A stretch of DNA of 64,000 nucleotides from Paratrimastix pyriformis. Lineage: Eukaryota; Preaxostyla; Paratrimastigidae. The notes under the pieces are model-generated. The model had not been told where the DNA came from. It made no database searches and was given only the letters and a program-made list of their open reading frames with translations. A program made the translations under genes and the position numbers. This document shows positions 32,209 to 52,723 of the stretch, one piece after another (within the stretch, counting starts at the first letter, position 1; every line of letters begins with the position of its first letter). The DNA lies in contig JAPMOS010000021.1 of the NCBI GenBank assembly GCA_027972325.1, positions 504,842 to 568,841 on the forward strand, in the 5' to 3' direction.

Positions 32209-34124
32209 TTAGGAGTGCTCGGTGCCGGGGTCGTGGAGCACGTCGTAGTCGACGTGGACGTAGCACCGCTCGACCTGGGGCAGCTTCTCCACACGCAGCG
32301 AGAGCGCCTCCGAGACGTCGTGGGTGGTCTTCAGGGGCACGTTCCGGTCGATGACGATGTGGATCTGCGGAACTTCCCAGACAGAAGACAGATAGGCAGG
32401 CAGGCAAGATGAGGAGGATGCGAGGATCGAACCCAGCCGGCAAAAGGCGGCGGGCCAAAGGCGGAGGTGCGGACCTCGACGATGGAGGCCGAGCCGCTCT
32501 GGTAGGCGCGCACCGTATCTGAACAGCCACCCAGCAAGCAGCCAGCAGAGCAGAGGCGAGCAGGGAGCAGAGGCGAGCAGAGCAGAAGTGAGCAGAGCAG
32601 AAGTGAGCAGGGAGCAGAGGTGAGCAGGGAGCAGAGGTGAGCGGTCGCCATGATGATGGGCGGCCCCGTGCGGGGTCGTGGATCTCGAAGAGGGGGCATG
32701 GGCATGCGCGTATGTGGGACGAGGGCATGCGGCTCTGTGGAATGGGGGGATGGGTGACCGACCGACGGCGAGGATGAACTTGGAGTGGGTGGCCACGAGG
32801 TAGGTGAGCTGCTGCAGGAAGGGCCACTCGGCCGTGTGGCCCATCAGCGACTTGACCAGCCCGATGGCCGTCCGGCCCCAGTTGAACATGATGTAGGTCG
32901 ACAGCGCAATGGCCCCCGCCGAGTCGAGCCACCACACGGACGGCACCGTGGCTGCGGCATCACAGGGCCACGCAAGGAAGATGAGGACATGCCGAGCACA
33001 AGGATGCGATGGATGGGGCCCGCGGCGGGGATGGTGTGTAAGGCCAGGCGACGAGGGGCGTGGCGGAGCGGAGCGGAGCGGACCGACGATGTAGGCGATG
33101 GCGCCGACCGAGTTGGTGAGGACGTCGTTGAGGTGGTCCTGGGCCAGGGCCATGGCCGCGCTGCTGCTCCGGCCCAGGATGCGGCACAGGATGTGCAGCG
33201 TCAGCTGGCCGCCCCCGTGAAGGAAGAGGGGTCCAGTTAAGGCGTCTGCGAGGAGCCGGGCGGGCCAGACCTTGGAGACGATGGTGACGCCCAGCACGAC
33301 AATGGGGCCGATGCCGAAGGTGGGCGGGCTGTGGTCCGCGGAGGCCAACTTGCTGGCAGACTCGCGGACGATCTGCAGGGAGGCCGTGCCCATGATGGCC
33401 GCAAAGACCACAACCCCCAGGGGCTCCACCCGGTTCTTGCCCACGGGGTACTTCTCCGGGTTGGAGCGGTTCTTGATGCGGGTCGTCAGGAACACGACCG
33501 AGCCGGACGCCAAATCGAGAAGCGAGTCTACAACTGAGGCAATGACTGAGAGCGACATCGACGCAATGGCGGCATAGAGCTTGATGAAGAACAGGCACAC
33601 ATTGACACCGAAGCTATCCCGCGCCGCGACGAAAAACCCCATGAGGAGCGGGTAAATACTGCTACAAACCTCAAATAAATAACGAATTTTGCACTCTTCG
33701 ATTTTTTGGCTTCTTCCTCTTCGTCGACCACCTCGTTTTTGTCAATTTTCTCGAATGTTTCGATCATTTCATTTTGCTCTTTATAAAATGCGCGCGCTTC
33801 CTTGGAGACTGTTTTGTTTTTCAAAAAGTCCTCGTTCTTGAGAAAGGACTTGAATCGGGCTGAGGGGAGAACATCAGCATCATCCTGTAACAGCGAATCG
33901 GCGTGCGATGACGAAATGGGTGTCGTGGAGCGCGGTTGGGATGGGACCAGAGCGATGGTGTCCGCGAGTGGATTGATCGCCCCCCCAGTCAGGCTTGGTG
34001 CAGGTGGGAACTCGAGAGTGGGAGCATCGAGCATGTCATCGGTTTGTTGCTCGACAACAGCCTGCATAGATGGGAAGTGGATCTCGGGTGGTGGTGGTGG
34101 TTGAACAGGAACCGGAGTCGACAT
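32209..34124 (-). CDS. cation diffusion facilitator (zinc/manganese) transporter
   Basis: Proton-coupled metal exporter of the CDF/SLC30 (plant MTP) family. Six exons: 34,124-33,670, 33,613-33,271, 33,204-33,084, 32,951-32,763, 32,518-32,475, 32,364-32,209, exactly 436 codons with the stop. The N-terminal ~125 residues are soluble. Family marks: FYKEQNEMIETFEKID before TM1, LYAAIASMSLSVIASVVDSLLD with the TM2 metal ligands (D-x-x-x-D), PVGKNRVEPLG, ALAQDHLNDVLTNSVG and WWLDSAGAI with the TM5 ligands (H-x-x-x-D), then DTVRAYQSG and VERCYVHVDYD of the cytoplasmic domain. The HDH-type ligand pattern and DHLND fit the Mn/Zn MTP subgroup; the metal is not certain. Intron 1 is 56 bases. Start MSTPVPVQ at 34,124; an in-frame upstream extension is open but AT-rich and probably 5' UTR. 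Confidence 0.92.
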
Positions 34125-34441
34125 GGATTCCTTTGGCGGCGATTTGTTGTGCAAAAGGGGGGACCCGCGGAAGAATTCACCGCGGCAAAAGCTGTAAATA
34201 AGTGCGCATGTTCTGACGGCGGCCTTTCGACATTGCAATCGTATTTCTGGAACCAAAAGAGCAAAAAGCAAAAAAAAAAAAGCAAAAAATCAAAAGCGAC
34301 CCACAAAAATCGCAATCGCAATACCTCAAATGTGGAAGGAGAAGCGAAACACTCTGAAGAGAGGGGAAATAAACTAGACCCGAAGGTTAAGTTGGCTGCG
34401 ACACTCGGGGACCCCCGGATGGGCAGTGGTTTTGGCGGCCT
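34125..34441. other. intergenic, CDF promoter side
   Basis: 317 bases between the ARF-like gene end and the CDF start, both on -. AT-rich with an A-run near 34,270. Probably the CDF promoter and 5' UTR. Confidence 0.5.
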
Positions 34442-35413
34442 CTAGTCGCGCTCGGCGAGCCATGCCTTGGCCTCCTGGACGCCCTGGCCCGACTTGGAGG
34501 AGCAGGTCAGCACATGCACCGGGCGCCCACCGGCGGACAGCTCCCCGAGGGTGACCTGCATCCGGGTCAGGGCCTCCTCCACGGGCACAAAGGTGGGCAG
34601 GTCGGCCTTGTTGAGCAGCAGCAGTAGCGGGGTTTTCCTAGAGGAGGGCGGTCGGTCGGTCGGTCGGTGAATGATGAGATCATCCAAGAGGGAAATAAAT
34701 GCCGCGGGCGCCAAGACAATGGCCGCTGGTCGCTGGGGTCGATGGGGAAGGGAAGGGGGGGGGGGGGGGAGGGCAGAGGCGGACGCGAGCAAGGGCTCGG
34801 CCAGGATTGCCTTGAGCTCGAGGGCGTCCTCTGCAGTAGGGGCGGTCCCGTCGACCATGAAGAAGACGCACTGGCACATGCCGAACCTGGGGAGCATGGA
34901 TGGGGAGCATGGATGTCAGGTCATCACTCTTCGTCAATCAACAAAGTCGGGTCGAAGCCGCACGACATGCAAGGAGCATGAGGAAACTCAGACATATGTC
35001 GCCAGAGAGGCCGGAACTGGTGCGTTCCGCCTAATAGGCAAAAAGAGCTATGACAGTCCGGTCAAAAGAACCGGCACCAGACCAAAGTCGAAGATTTCCC
35101 ACGGCCTCTTGGCTCCGGGAAGCTTCACTTGACGCATGGTGAAACCCACGGTGGGGATTACATCAAGGAATTCGTCAGTTTCCCACCTATCGGTCGGATA
35201 TGCGACCTCCGAAGTGGTGGTGAAGCACAGACTTGACGAGAAACGTGCTTTTCCCCGCCCGAGAGGGACCCAGAAGAAGAACGTGAGCCTGAGCGGAAAG
35301 ATGTGAGCCCGCGACACAACCCTTGTTCCTCTGACCTTATTCATGCAGGCCATGCAGCAGCACCGGCAGCACCGGCAGCACCGGCAACGTTGGATGGAGC
35401 AAAGAGCACCCAT
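34442..35413 (-). CDS. ARF-like small GTPase with Cys-rich, probably acylated N-terminus
   Basis: ARF/ARL-family G protein of exactly 190 residues from six exons: 35,413-35,336, 35,288-35,233, 35,186-35,083, 35,030-34,994, 34,886-34,785, 34,637-34,442. Intron 2 is only 46 bases. Motifs: P-loop GPSRAGKST, switch I IPTVGF with the expected 13-residue spacing, DFGG of switch II, RPLWRHMF, NKAD and the G5 CSSK. Two unusual points. The catalytic Gln of the ARF GGQ motif is Thr (DFGGTHQ), so GTP hydrolysis may be slow or altered. The N-terminus begins MGALCS, a good N-myristoylation context, followed by RCRCCRCCRCCC, giving 11 Cys in 26 residues and predicting multiple S-acylation. It does not clearly match one ARL subtype. 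Membrane-anchored signalling or trafficking is inferred. Confidence 0.9.
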
Positions 35414-35600
35414 AGATCGCCGAACAGAACGAAGGGGCAGATGAGGCGGGGTCACAACCCACAGCCCAACCTTTTGGTGCCCGTTTCAATGCCTGCGTTT
35501 TTTCCGAAGACTTTCCCAATGGGCAAGACCACCATAATCACAATATGATTCGCAAGGGAGTGAATCTTTTGAGTCGAGTCTGGTTCGATCCGATCCATTT

Positions 35601-42823
<7,223 letters not shown>

Positions 42824-43239
42824 CCCAAGAACGCGAACGGTTCGAGAGCTTAGTGACTGTTTGCTGGGGTAAATATAGCTAACACTATCTTTTTGAACCT
42901 TTGAACGTGGCTGCGCTCTGTGACTGCTCTCTGAATGCTGCTCTCTGCTCTTTGGTGGTACTGGCTCCGATTCCCCGAGTTGTTGATTTCTGTGTTGGTC
43001 TGTTTCCTGACAGGTTTCAGTTCGTGTGTCCATCTCCGGCTCTCGTGGCGCTTTCCCGGACTTTGTGTCTTGATCTTTTCCCCTTGATCCCGCTACGCCC
43101 TTTTTCCGCCCGCGGCGGGGATGGCGAAGGATGCCTTCTTCGATGAGCGGTCCAATCTCGAGGCGAGACCCGGAAAGGGAAAGGGAAAGGGAAAGGGATG
43201 CCTCCTCCAACTCGAGTTTCGGAAGGGCGAGGCGTGCGG
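42824..43239. promoter_or_regulatory. probable MORN gene promoter region
   Basis: 416 bases between the end of TRAPPC9 and the start of the MORN gene, both on -. AT-richer than either gene; contains a GGGAAA hexamer array near 43,170-43,197. No gene is supported. Confidence 0.45.
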
Positions 43240-46200
43240 TCAGGGGGGCGCGTTGATGGGCATCGCCCACCCGCCGAGCACGGCCCCCGCCCCCAAGGTG
43301 GCCACCGGGTCGGGTGGCTGGGAGGTCTCGGCTGACTGGGGGGCCGGCGCGATGTCCTCCACGGCCTCGGCGGGCTGGGGCGCCGCCTCGGTCTCGGGCG
43401 GCTGGGGCGCGATGTCCTCCACGGCCTCGGCGGGCGTCACCACCACCTCCAGGGCCTCCTCGGCCCCATCGACGGGCGCCAGTCCGCCCCCCATGGGCCC
43501 CGCCGTGGCTCCCTCGCCTGGGGCCTGATAGGGCACGGCATGACAGGGCTGCTGGGTGGGGGCGCACTCGCCGCCCAGGGTCTGCTGGGTCTGGGCTGGG
43601 GTCGGGGTTGCGTTGCGGGCGGGGCGGCCAGGGGAGGCCCGGCGTGTAGGGGAGGGCTCCCTCACCCTAACCCTCAGGGGGCGGGGCTCGGCCGGGGCGG
43701 GCGAGGAGGGGAAGAGCATCCCCGCCAGGGCGCTGGGCGGCTGGGGGGCCGCCACAAGGTGGCCGGCCGGGGGCTGGTCGAGGGCGCCCGAGCGGCCTGG
43801 GCACGGCCGAGCGTCGGGAGGCGGGTCGGGGCAGAGGCCGCCCACGACGACCGTCTGGGGGGCGCCCCGGTAGCGGCGGCCGGTGGCCAGGTCGGTCAGG
43901 CAGGCCAGCAGCTGGTACGTGCCGGGGCTCAGGAAGACAGCCACCAGCCGGTGCTCCAGCTCCGCCTCGGGCCCAACCTGTCCCCCCGAGGCGTCCCGAA
44001 AGGGCGATGAGCGTCGCTGGCCGACAGTGGGCAGGGAGGCAGAGAGACGGATGGGGGGGGGGGGGGGCAGGAGATGCAGAGCAGAGAGGCAGGGGGAGGC
44101 ATGAGCGGGGCATGAGCGGGGCATGAGCGGGGCATGAGCGGGGCATGAGCGGGGCATGAGCGGGGCATGGGCGGGGCATGGGCGGGGCATGGGCGGGGCA
44201 TGGGCGGCAGGGCGGACGTCGATCCAATCGCGCTCGAGGGCGCCCGCCCAGAGGAGGCTGCCCTCGCTGGCCTGCACCACGGCCAGGGCCTCCTCTGCGG
44301 GCGGCTCGGCGGGCCCCTGGATCTGCTCCTGCTCGGGCTGGTCGTCGGGCGCTGATAACGGGCCAAGCGCTGGGCGTTGGGGCTGGTCGGGGGTGACCGC
44401 ACCTCGGCCAGGGGGCGCCGGGGGGATCCCAGCAGGGGCCGGGGCCGGGGCCGGGGGGGGTGGGGCGGCTTCGGGGGTGGGCGGGAAGAGGTTCCCCGGG
44501 CCGGCGGGAGGGCTGGCCAGGGCAGAGCCTACCCCGGGGCGGGGGCGCAGGCCGGAGGGGCCGCCAGCTGGGCCTGGGGCCGCACCAGGGGCCGGGGCTG
44601 GAGCGGGTGCATGGGCACCGTGTCGAGCAGCTTGGGCCGCCCGCCCGGGGGCGACTGCGAGTGCAGCCGGCGCCGGGTGGGGGTGCTCAGGGCCGCCGCC
44701 CCGGACCCCAGAGACAGCGCCGGCAGCGGCCCCAGCCGCGAGGCCACCGGGGCCACCAGGTTGACCGGCGACCGGGACCGGGACCGCGCGCCCGCAGGCC
44801 CCACGGCCAGGCCAGCGAGGGCCCCGGCCGGAGCCGCGAAGGAGGCCCGGCGGAGGGGCTGGGGCGAGCACGAGTGCGACGAGGCCAGCGAGGGGGCCGG
44901 GCTGGTGCTGGGGCTCCGGGGGCCGCCCTCGCCGGCGTCCTCCCCACCGGCTGCCTGGGCGGCCCCGCGGCCCTTGCGGGCGGTGGCCGAGGGGGCTGCC
45001 TGGTCGGGGTCCGAGAGGGCCACCCGCTGCTCGGCTGCGGTGCTGCTAGCGGTGCTGCTGCGCCGACTGGCGGCCCGGTGGTGGCGGGGGCGGCTGGCCG
45101 ATCGGGCCCCCCCATCGGGCCGCGGGGCTGCCCGGGGCATGTCGAAGCGGGCCATGGCGCCCTGCAGCAGCGGGCCGCCCACCCCCAGCGACACATCGGC
45201 GGCCAGGGCCTCCGGTGAGGCGGCGAAGGGGGCCGCCCGGAGGATCGAGAAGTACCCCGTCCGCGCACCCGAGGGCTCGCCGGGGGCCGGGGCGGCGCCG
45301 AGGCCGGAGGAGGCCGGTCCGGGGGAGGACGCGCCGCCCGCGGGGACGGGAGGGGGCGGGCGCGATGGCTGCTGGGGCTGGGTCTGAGGCTGGGGCTGGG
45401 GCGCGGGGCTCATGGGGGATCGCCCGATGGCGCCCCGGTAGCGGCGGAGGAGGGCCTGAGCGGGGCTGATCAGGGGCGAGGCCGGCGCCGCGGGGGAAGG
45501 CGCCGCCGCAGCCGCAGCCGAGGCGGCCCGGGATGGGCAGCGCTCGCTGAGGGCCGTCAGGTCGAGCAGCCCCGATGCCGCCCCGCTGCCGGGGGCCGCC
45601 AGGGGAGCCGCCTGGTGGCGGAACCGCTCGCGGCACGGGACCAGCTGCAGCCGGAGGTGGCCGAACCGGCGCCCGGTGCAGTTTCGGGCCCGGACGCGGA
45701 CCATGGCGGGCGTCAGGACGGGCAGCGGCAGGGGGGCGATCTGCTCCACCACCCGGCCCGTGGTTTCGTCGGCCCAGCCCCCCGCCGTGGCGGCCTGGTC
45801 GGGCTGATCGGGCTGGTCGGCACCATCGGCCAGGGCGGGGGTGGCGGGGGCGGCGGGCAGCGAGATGCGGAATGCGAAGTCGGGCCGGGTCATGATGGCG
45901 TACATGGGGCCCTCCAGCCGGGCCCGCAGGAAATCCCGCAGGGGCAGCGTGCCGCGAACCAGCGACGCCTGATGAGGGGGGCGGGAGGGACGCGGGCCGG
46001 GCGGTGCTTCGGTCAGCGAGTTGGGAACGGAAGGGTGCGGGATGGCGTGCGGGATGGTGTGCGGATGGTGTGCGGGATGGTGTGCGGGATGGTGTGCGGG
46101 CGGGACGACTGGGGGCAGGGGGGCCGACCATGTTGGTCCACTCGAGGGCCACCCGGCGGGCCAACTCGGCGCTGTACCAGTCGCGCTGCCGGTGGCCAAG

Positions 46201-49200
46201 AAGAAGAAGAAGAAGCACAAATGAGAACAAACCCCACGGCCAAGAAGAAGAAGAAGAGGCACAACAACGAGAACAAACCCCACGGGCGGGCGAAGGGCAG
46301 CCCGGGGACAGGCTGCACAGCGGGCCCACGGACCAGCGCCTGGGGGTCCCTCTCATCGGGCCGGTCCAGGCAGGGCACCGGGACACACAGCCTGTACCCC
46401 ACAACGAGACGCGCCGCCCCCGGCACCAACACCAGCACCAGCACCACCGTGAGTGCGGGAGCGATCTACTGGGGCGCCAGGCGCGGGACTCTTCGGTCTG
46501 AGGGTGGGGGTGGGGGTGGGGTGGGGGTGGTGATGGCCGACCCCTTGATGGCGTGCGGCTCCATCTTGGCGCGCGTGTGTGTGCGTGCATGTGAGTGAGT
46601 GAGTGTGTTTGCGGGACCTTTTGATGGTGTGCGTGCATGTGAGTGAGTGAGTGTGTTTGCGGGACATCTTGATGGTGTGCGTGCATGTGAGTGAGTGAGT
46701 GTGTTTGCGGGACATCTTGATGGTGTGCGGCTCCATGTGAGTGAGTGTGTTTGTGGGACCTCTTGATGGTGTGCGGCTCCATCTTGACGCGGGCCCCGGC
46801 GGGGTTAAGGGCGGGCGGGGTGGCCCAATCTTGGCCCAGCTCGCCGGAGGGGCCGAGGGCCGGGGCGGGGCGGCCGTCGACCAGGCAGGTCACTTGGAAG
46901 GGCACGGTCCGCTCGATGTTGAACAGGTCCAGCGAGAGCAGGAAGCGCGGCTCCGCCCGCAGCCCGCCCACCGGCGGCAGCTCCAGCGGCCCCACGGCAA
47001 CGTCCCGCAGCTGCATCGCCGCACCGGCACCACGCGTCATCATAGGCAGGAGCGGGCCAATGGAGACGGAGTGGAGGCAGAGGGCGCCCAGGAGAGGGAA
47101 GGGATGGCGGGGTGGCGGGGTGGCAGCGAGGGTCAGGCGGCGGACCAGGAGGCCCTGCTGGACGGTCAGCGGGAGGGCGATGTCCACCAGGCGGTACGCG
47201 TGCGGCTCGGGCAGGGGCGAGAGGCCCTCGCCGGGGGCCTCCGAGGGGGCCGCCGACTGGGGCGCCCCGTCGGGCCGGCCGGCCGAGTCCTCAGCCGAGG
47301 TGCCCGCCGATGGCTCGGCCGATGGGCAGGGCGGGGGCGCGGGCGCCGAGCCGTACTTGAAGCTGAACCGCGCCCCCACGCTGCCCGAGGGAGGACCAGG
47401 AGCCACACCGCCGCGATGACCGACCATGAGCATGCCGGCCATGGGCTGCCCAGATGGCTGGCTGGATGGCTGGCTGGATGGGGCTGGGCATGGGGGGGGG
47501 GGGGGGGGGGCAGCGGGGCGCGCGCAAGGAGCGGGGGCGAGGGCCGGGGATGTGGGCAGGGGCGGGCCTCTCAAGGGTGCCGTGGAGGGCCAGCTGGATG
47601 CGGGCGGACTGGCCCGGCATCAGGGGCAGCACCCGGGCCACCGCGTCCCGGTCCCAGTCGAAGGCCGGGTCCTTCTCCACATCTGCCGCCGGCCAGCCAG
47701 ATGGCAAGGGTGAACGCCCATCCCTCGGCCATACCCGGCATGCAGGGCGGCAAGGGAGCGGCGCGGCCGGTGTGGCGAGGGTGGCGGACCGTCCAAGGGG
47801 AGGGGCGGGGGCGGCAGGCGGCGCGGCCTGGGGGGCCCGAGGGACTTGCAGGTCATCTCGAGGTGGGTGATGGCCAGGGCGCCCACGTTGCGCAGCTCGA
47901 TGCAAACCGGGCGCCGCTCGTTCTCGAAGAGCGACAGCTGGGTGCTGGTGGGCCGGAGCAGCAGCAGGGGCAGCGGCTCGACCACCCGGATCCGCCACCG
48001 GTTCGACCCGAACAGGGCCGACCCCGGGCTGTGCTGCCAGCCCCTGCACGCCCCCCAGCAGGAGAAGCGACGATGATGAGCCGGCTGCGGGGCACCAAAG
48101 CAACAGCCCCACAGAGGGCGGAAGGGCGGGGAGGGCGGGATGGCATGAGGGCGGGAGCGGGGGGCGCCGGGGCGTGACGGACAGCTCCATGGGGCCGCCC
48201 GTGTGGGCGTAGTATGTGCCCTCGGCGAAGCCGTACCCCAGGACGGCCACCCCCAGCAGGCTCACCTCGCCCGTGGCCAGGGGCTTCCCCGAGAGCGTCA
48301 CCTGCAGCGCCGCGCAGCGGGCCGGCAGCACCACGTGGCACGGGAGCGTGTCGAAGGCGGCCCCCTCGACCCTGCGCCCCCCACCGCCACCGTCACCGCC
48401 ACCGCCACCGCCACCGCCACCGCCACCGCCACCGCCACCGCCACCGCCACCGCCACCGCCAGCGGGGCGCATTGGCACAGAGGGGTTCGGGGGTGAGGCG
48501 TGAGGTCGAGCGATCTGTGGCTGGGATGCCAGGGATGCCAGGGATGCCAGGGAGGGCCAAGGGCGGGTCGATCTGTGGCTGGGATGCCAGGGATGCCAGG
48601 GATGCCAGGGATGCCAGGGATGCCAGGGATGCCAGGGAGGGCCAAGGGCGGACCTGAGGGAGAGGCCCCTGAGGTGGAGCGGCACCGGGAGCGGGTTCTG
48701 CAGGGTGATCGTCACGTGGGCCGCGTCGCCCACCACCCACAGCACCACCGGCACCTGGCCAAAGACAACAAACAGGCAGCAGGGCGGAGGCATCCCGACC
48801 GCCGCAGACACGCCGGAGAAGGAAGGTGAGCTCGCAAGATAGAAGGGCAACACCGGCCTGACCGGTTGCAACACCGGCCTGGCCGGGAGCAGGGAGAAGC
48901 GGGGCGCGGACGTCCTTGGATGCGAGGGGATGCGAGGAGGCGGGGGGAATGGGGGGAGGGGGGGCAGCGGACGTCCTTGGATGCGAGGGCCGAGTGGAGG
49001 AAGATGCGAGTCTGCGAGCGCGAGTCGAGGTCGTCCACCGGGACCAGCAGCCCAGGCAGCCTACAGCCCCCAACCGGCCGACCGCAAGCACACCCATGCC
49101 ACAGACACCCGCCCTCCGATCAGGTCGTGGCAACACCAACGGGGACGCGCGGGTATGCCCACCAGGGGTATGCTCACCAGGGGTATGCCCACCAGGGGTA

Positions 49201-52200
49201 TGCCCACCAGGGGTATGCCCACCAGGGGTATGCCCACCAGGGGTATGCCCACCAGGGGTATGCCCACCAGGGGGGACGGGCGAGGCGGGGCGGGGCGGGG
49301 CGGCCGGACGGGAGCGGCTCGAGGGCGCATGTGAGGGGCAGCCTGAGGACGTCCGGTTCGAAGGTCAGCGAGCCCTCGGGCAGCACCAGCTGGCTCAGCG
49401 AGGCCACGTGCTGGAAGACCGACTGCAGCACCGATGGGCGCCATCAGAGGAGAAGGACGGGTGAGTGCGTGAGCCACGGGGGCGCCGTCAAAGAAGAAGG
49501 GCGCCATCAGAGAAGGACGGGGGAAGAAGAAGGACGGGGGAAGAAGAAGGGCGCCATCAGAGAAGGACGGGGGAAGAAGAAGGACGGGGGAAGAAGAAGG
49601 ACGGGGGAAGAAGAAGGACGGGGGAAGAAGAAGGACGGGGGAAGAAGAAGGACGGGGGAAGAAGAAGGACGGGGGAAGAAGAAGGACGGGGGGGCGGGGG
49701 CGGACGAATGTGGGCCTGTGGCCCGTGAGGGCGTAGATTGGCGCGTAGTCGGCGGCGATCTTGGGCTCGGTCGCGGGCGGGATGATCGAGTGGAAGTGGC
49801 GCAGGGTGTACATGCTGTACCGGAACTGGGCAACGTCGTCTGCAGGGCAGGGGCGAGGGTGAGGGTGGGATGGGCGGTGGAGGATGGACGGAGGCCGAGT
49901 TGCGGAGGTCCTCCACCACCTGCTGCCGGATGGCCAGATGCCCGCCCCCACGATCCCCGGCAAGGTCTCATCAGGGGAAGAGGAGGCGGAGGGATGGAGA
50001 GGGCGGGCGGGGTCCAATCCCAAACGGCACGAGGTGGCACGCGGCACGCGGCACGAGGTGGCACGCGGCACGAGGCACGAGGGCCGGGGCGGCGGACTGG
50101 GCAGGCCGGCCAGCTGGCCCACCTGGTAGATGGGGGCCGTCAGGATGGCCACGTGGTGGGCCGTCTCGCGGGTTGAGGCGTGCTGCCCGCCCGCCCAGAG
50201 ACAGCCCCGTGGTGCCCATGGGGCAAAGAGCATGGAGGGAGACGCGACATGAGATCGCCGCACAGGAAAATCATCGCCAAGCGGCGTCGGCAGGGCGACG
50301 TGGCCCGCACAATGAGGGCGATACGATGGTGGCACGATGACGGTACGATGACGGTACGATGGTGGTACGATGGTGGTACGATGGTGGTACGATGGTGGTA
50401 CGATGACGGTACCATGGTGGCACGATGATGCATGGCGGCAGAAAGCCCGTGCAGTCCCTCGTGAGCCCCGTGCAGCCCCTCGTGGTGCATCCCCTCGTGA
50501 GCCCCGTGCATCCCCCGTGAGCCGGGGCGGGGGCGACCTGGAAGAGGACGTACGAGGCCAGGTGCAGGAAGAAGGCGTACTTGCGGTTGCAGCCGAGCTT
50601 CTTGCAGATGCGGGCCAGCTCGATGATCAGCGCAGTCTGCTGCGACTGCGACCCGCCCTGCACGACCACCAGCCCCGGGCGAAAAGGCGCACGGGTCAGC
50701 AGCAGGCCGCAGCACGCCAGAGCAGCGGGGCAAGCAGAGGCAAGGCAGGGCAGGTAAAGGAGGTAGGCGTGAAGGGAAGGTGGAAGGCGCGGAGGGCGGA
50801 GGGTGGAAGGCAGGGCGGAAGGTGGAGGAACTTGGAAATGGAGGGCGCGGACGTTGGCGGGGTCGATGAGGGAAGGCGCGAGGAGCAGCTGCAGGGCCCG
50901 CGGGTTGTCCGCCTGCGGGGGCAGCACCGACTCGGGCAGCAGGCAGCCCGTGGCCAGCAGGCAGGGGGCGTGCAGGGTGATGGGCGAGTGAGCAGGCGGG
51001 CGGGGCGTGCGGGCGCGAGGGGGCGTGAGGGGGCGGGGGGGCAGGCACGAGCGGCGACCGGGCCGCGACGAGCGGGCAGGGCGCGGGGTGCGGACCCTGG
51101 GTCATGGCGGCCCAGTTGGCCACCTTGAGCAGGAACTCGGTCACCAGCACGGCCGCCCCCTTGCGCTCGTACTGCTCGGCGCACTCGTTCATCAGCGACT
51201 GCAGCTTGGCCGCGTCCAGCCCCTCAGCCTCGGGCACCTGCCCCGCCCACCATGGGTGAGCCGAACCGATGACGGAGCGTCGGGGGGCCGGAGCGGGGTC
51301 GGGTCGGGTCGGGTCGGGCCGGGCGGGGTGGGCCGGGTTGGGGGATGTGGTCGGGGGCGGCGCTACTGACCCCGGGCTGGAGGCGGGCGATGACGAGGTT
51401 CTCCAGGGAGGCCGCCACCCAGACGTGGTCGCCCGTCTGGCGGGCCTGCTCGATGGCGTTCGTGTAGCTGCCCATCCCCAGCCGCCCCGGGGCCACAGGG
51501 TGAGGGAGGACGGGACAGGAGGTGGCCAGGGGCGAGGGGGAGGATGCGCATGGGGCGCAGGGCGCATGGGGCGCAGGACGCATGGGCGCGGACTCGATGA
51601 TGGCGTCGATGGGCGAGCCCGCCATCAGGGCATAGTCGGCCCGCCGCTTGGCGATGCGCCCTTGCCTGCAGAGAAGAGGGGGTGAAGGGACGAGCGGAAG
51701 GGGCGATGAGGCGCCGGGCGGCGACAGGCATCACCGATGGATCCATTTGGCCCCCCCCCCCATCCATCAACCCTTCATGACGTCTGCATGCACCCCATTG
51801 GCGCCCTCCTGGCTGGGGGGCTGGGGCAGCGGGCGGACCTGCGCTTGCGGAGGCGGCTGCCGCCCTCGGCGGTTGTGTCGTCGTCGATGGGCGTCTGGAT
51901 TGTGCTCGTCGTCTGATCGCACGTTTGGATCTGCCCACAGACGCAGACACACACCAGACAGGCACAAAACCACATCGGCATTCGTGCGGCGTCGGTGAGA
52001 AGGTGAAAAACGATCCCGTCAGCAGGTGCTGGGCCGCTTTGTACCGCAGTGGTTGGGGCGAGGGAGTGAGGGGTTGGGGCTGCGGCGATCGGGAAGGAGC
52101 GGCTGATGGCGGTGGAGCGGGGTCGGGGCCGGGGCAGCGGCAGCGGACGCAGTCCTCGAGGTAGTGCAGCAGCACGGCGGCGAAGTCGACGAAGAGGGTC

Positions 52201-52460
52201 TGCATGTGGACGCCCATCTCGGCCGGGTCGAGGCTGCTCATCGAGATCAGGTTCTGGAAGACCCCGAGCTGCCCACGCCCCACAGCACAGACCACCCACC
52301 GCACCGAACCGCAGAAAACATCCATGAAGGTGAAGGTGAAGGTGAAGGTGAAGGGGAGAAAGCAGCAGATGAGCGTGTCGTTCGTGAAGATGAAACAGGG
52401 AGCAGAGGGACTGATCCTGTGTCTATGCGTCTGTGCGTCTGTGCGTCTGTGCGTCTGTGC

Positions 52461-52531
<71 letters not shown>

Positions 52532-52691
52532 TGGGGGGGGGGGGCGGGCGGGCGGGCGGGATGGACAGACCCCACCGGCCGGAAGCTAATGCCGTCCAGA
52601 GGCAGCGGCCCGTCGACGATACCGGGGGCGAGGAAGCATGGCCACCAGTGAGCACCCGTGATCACGGGCGGTCATCAGGGGCGCGGTCATC

Positions 52692-52723
<32 letters not shown>

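Noticed and set aside
32425-32450. GGATCGAACCC in CDF intron, tRNA-like
   Set aside because: Stem pairing fails; it lies inside an intron with no cloverleaf.
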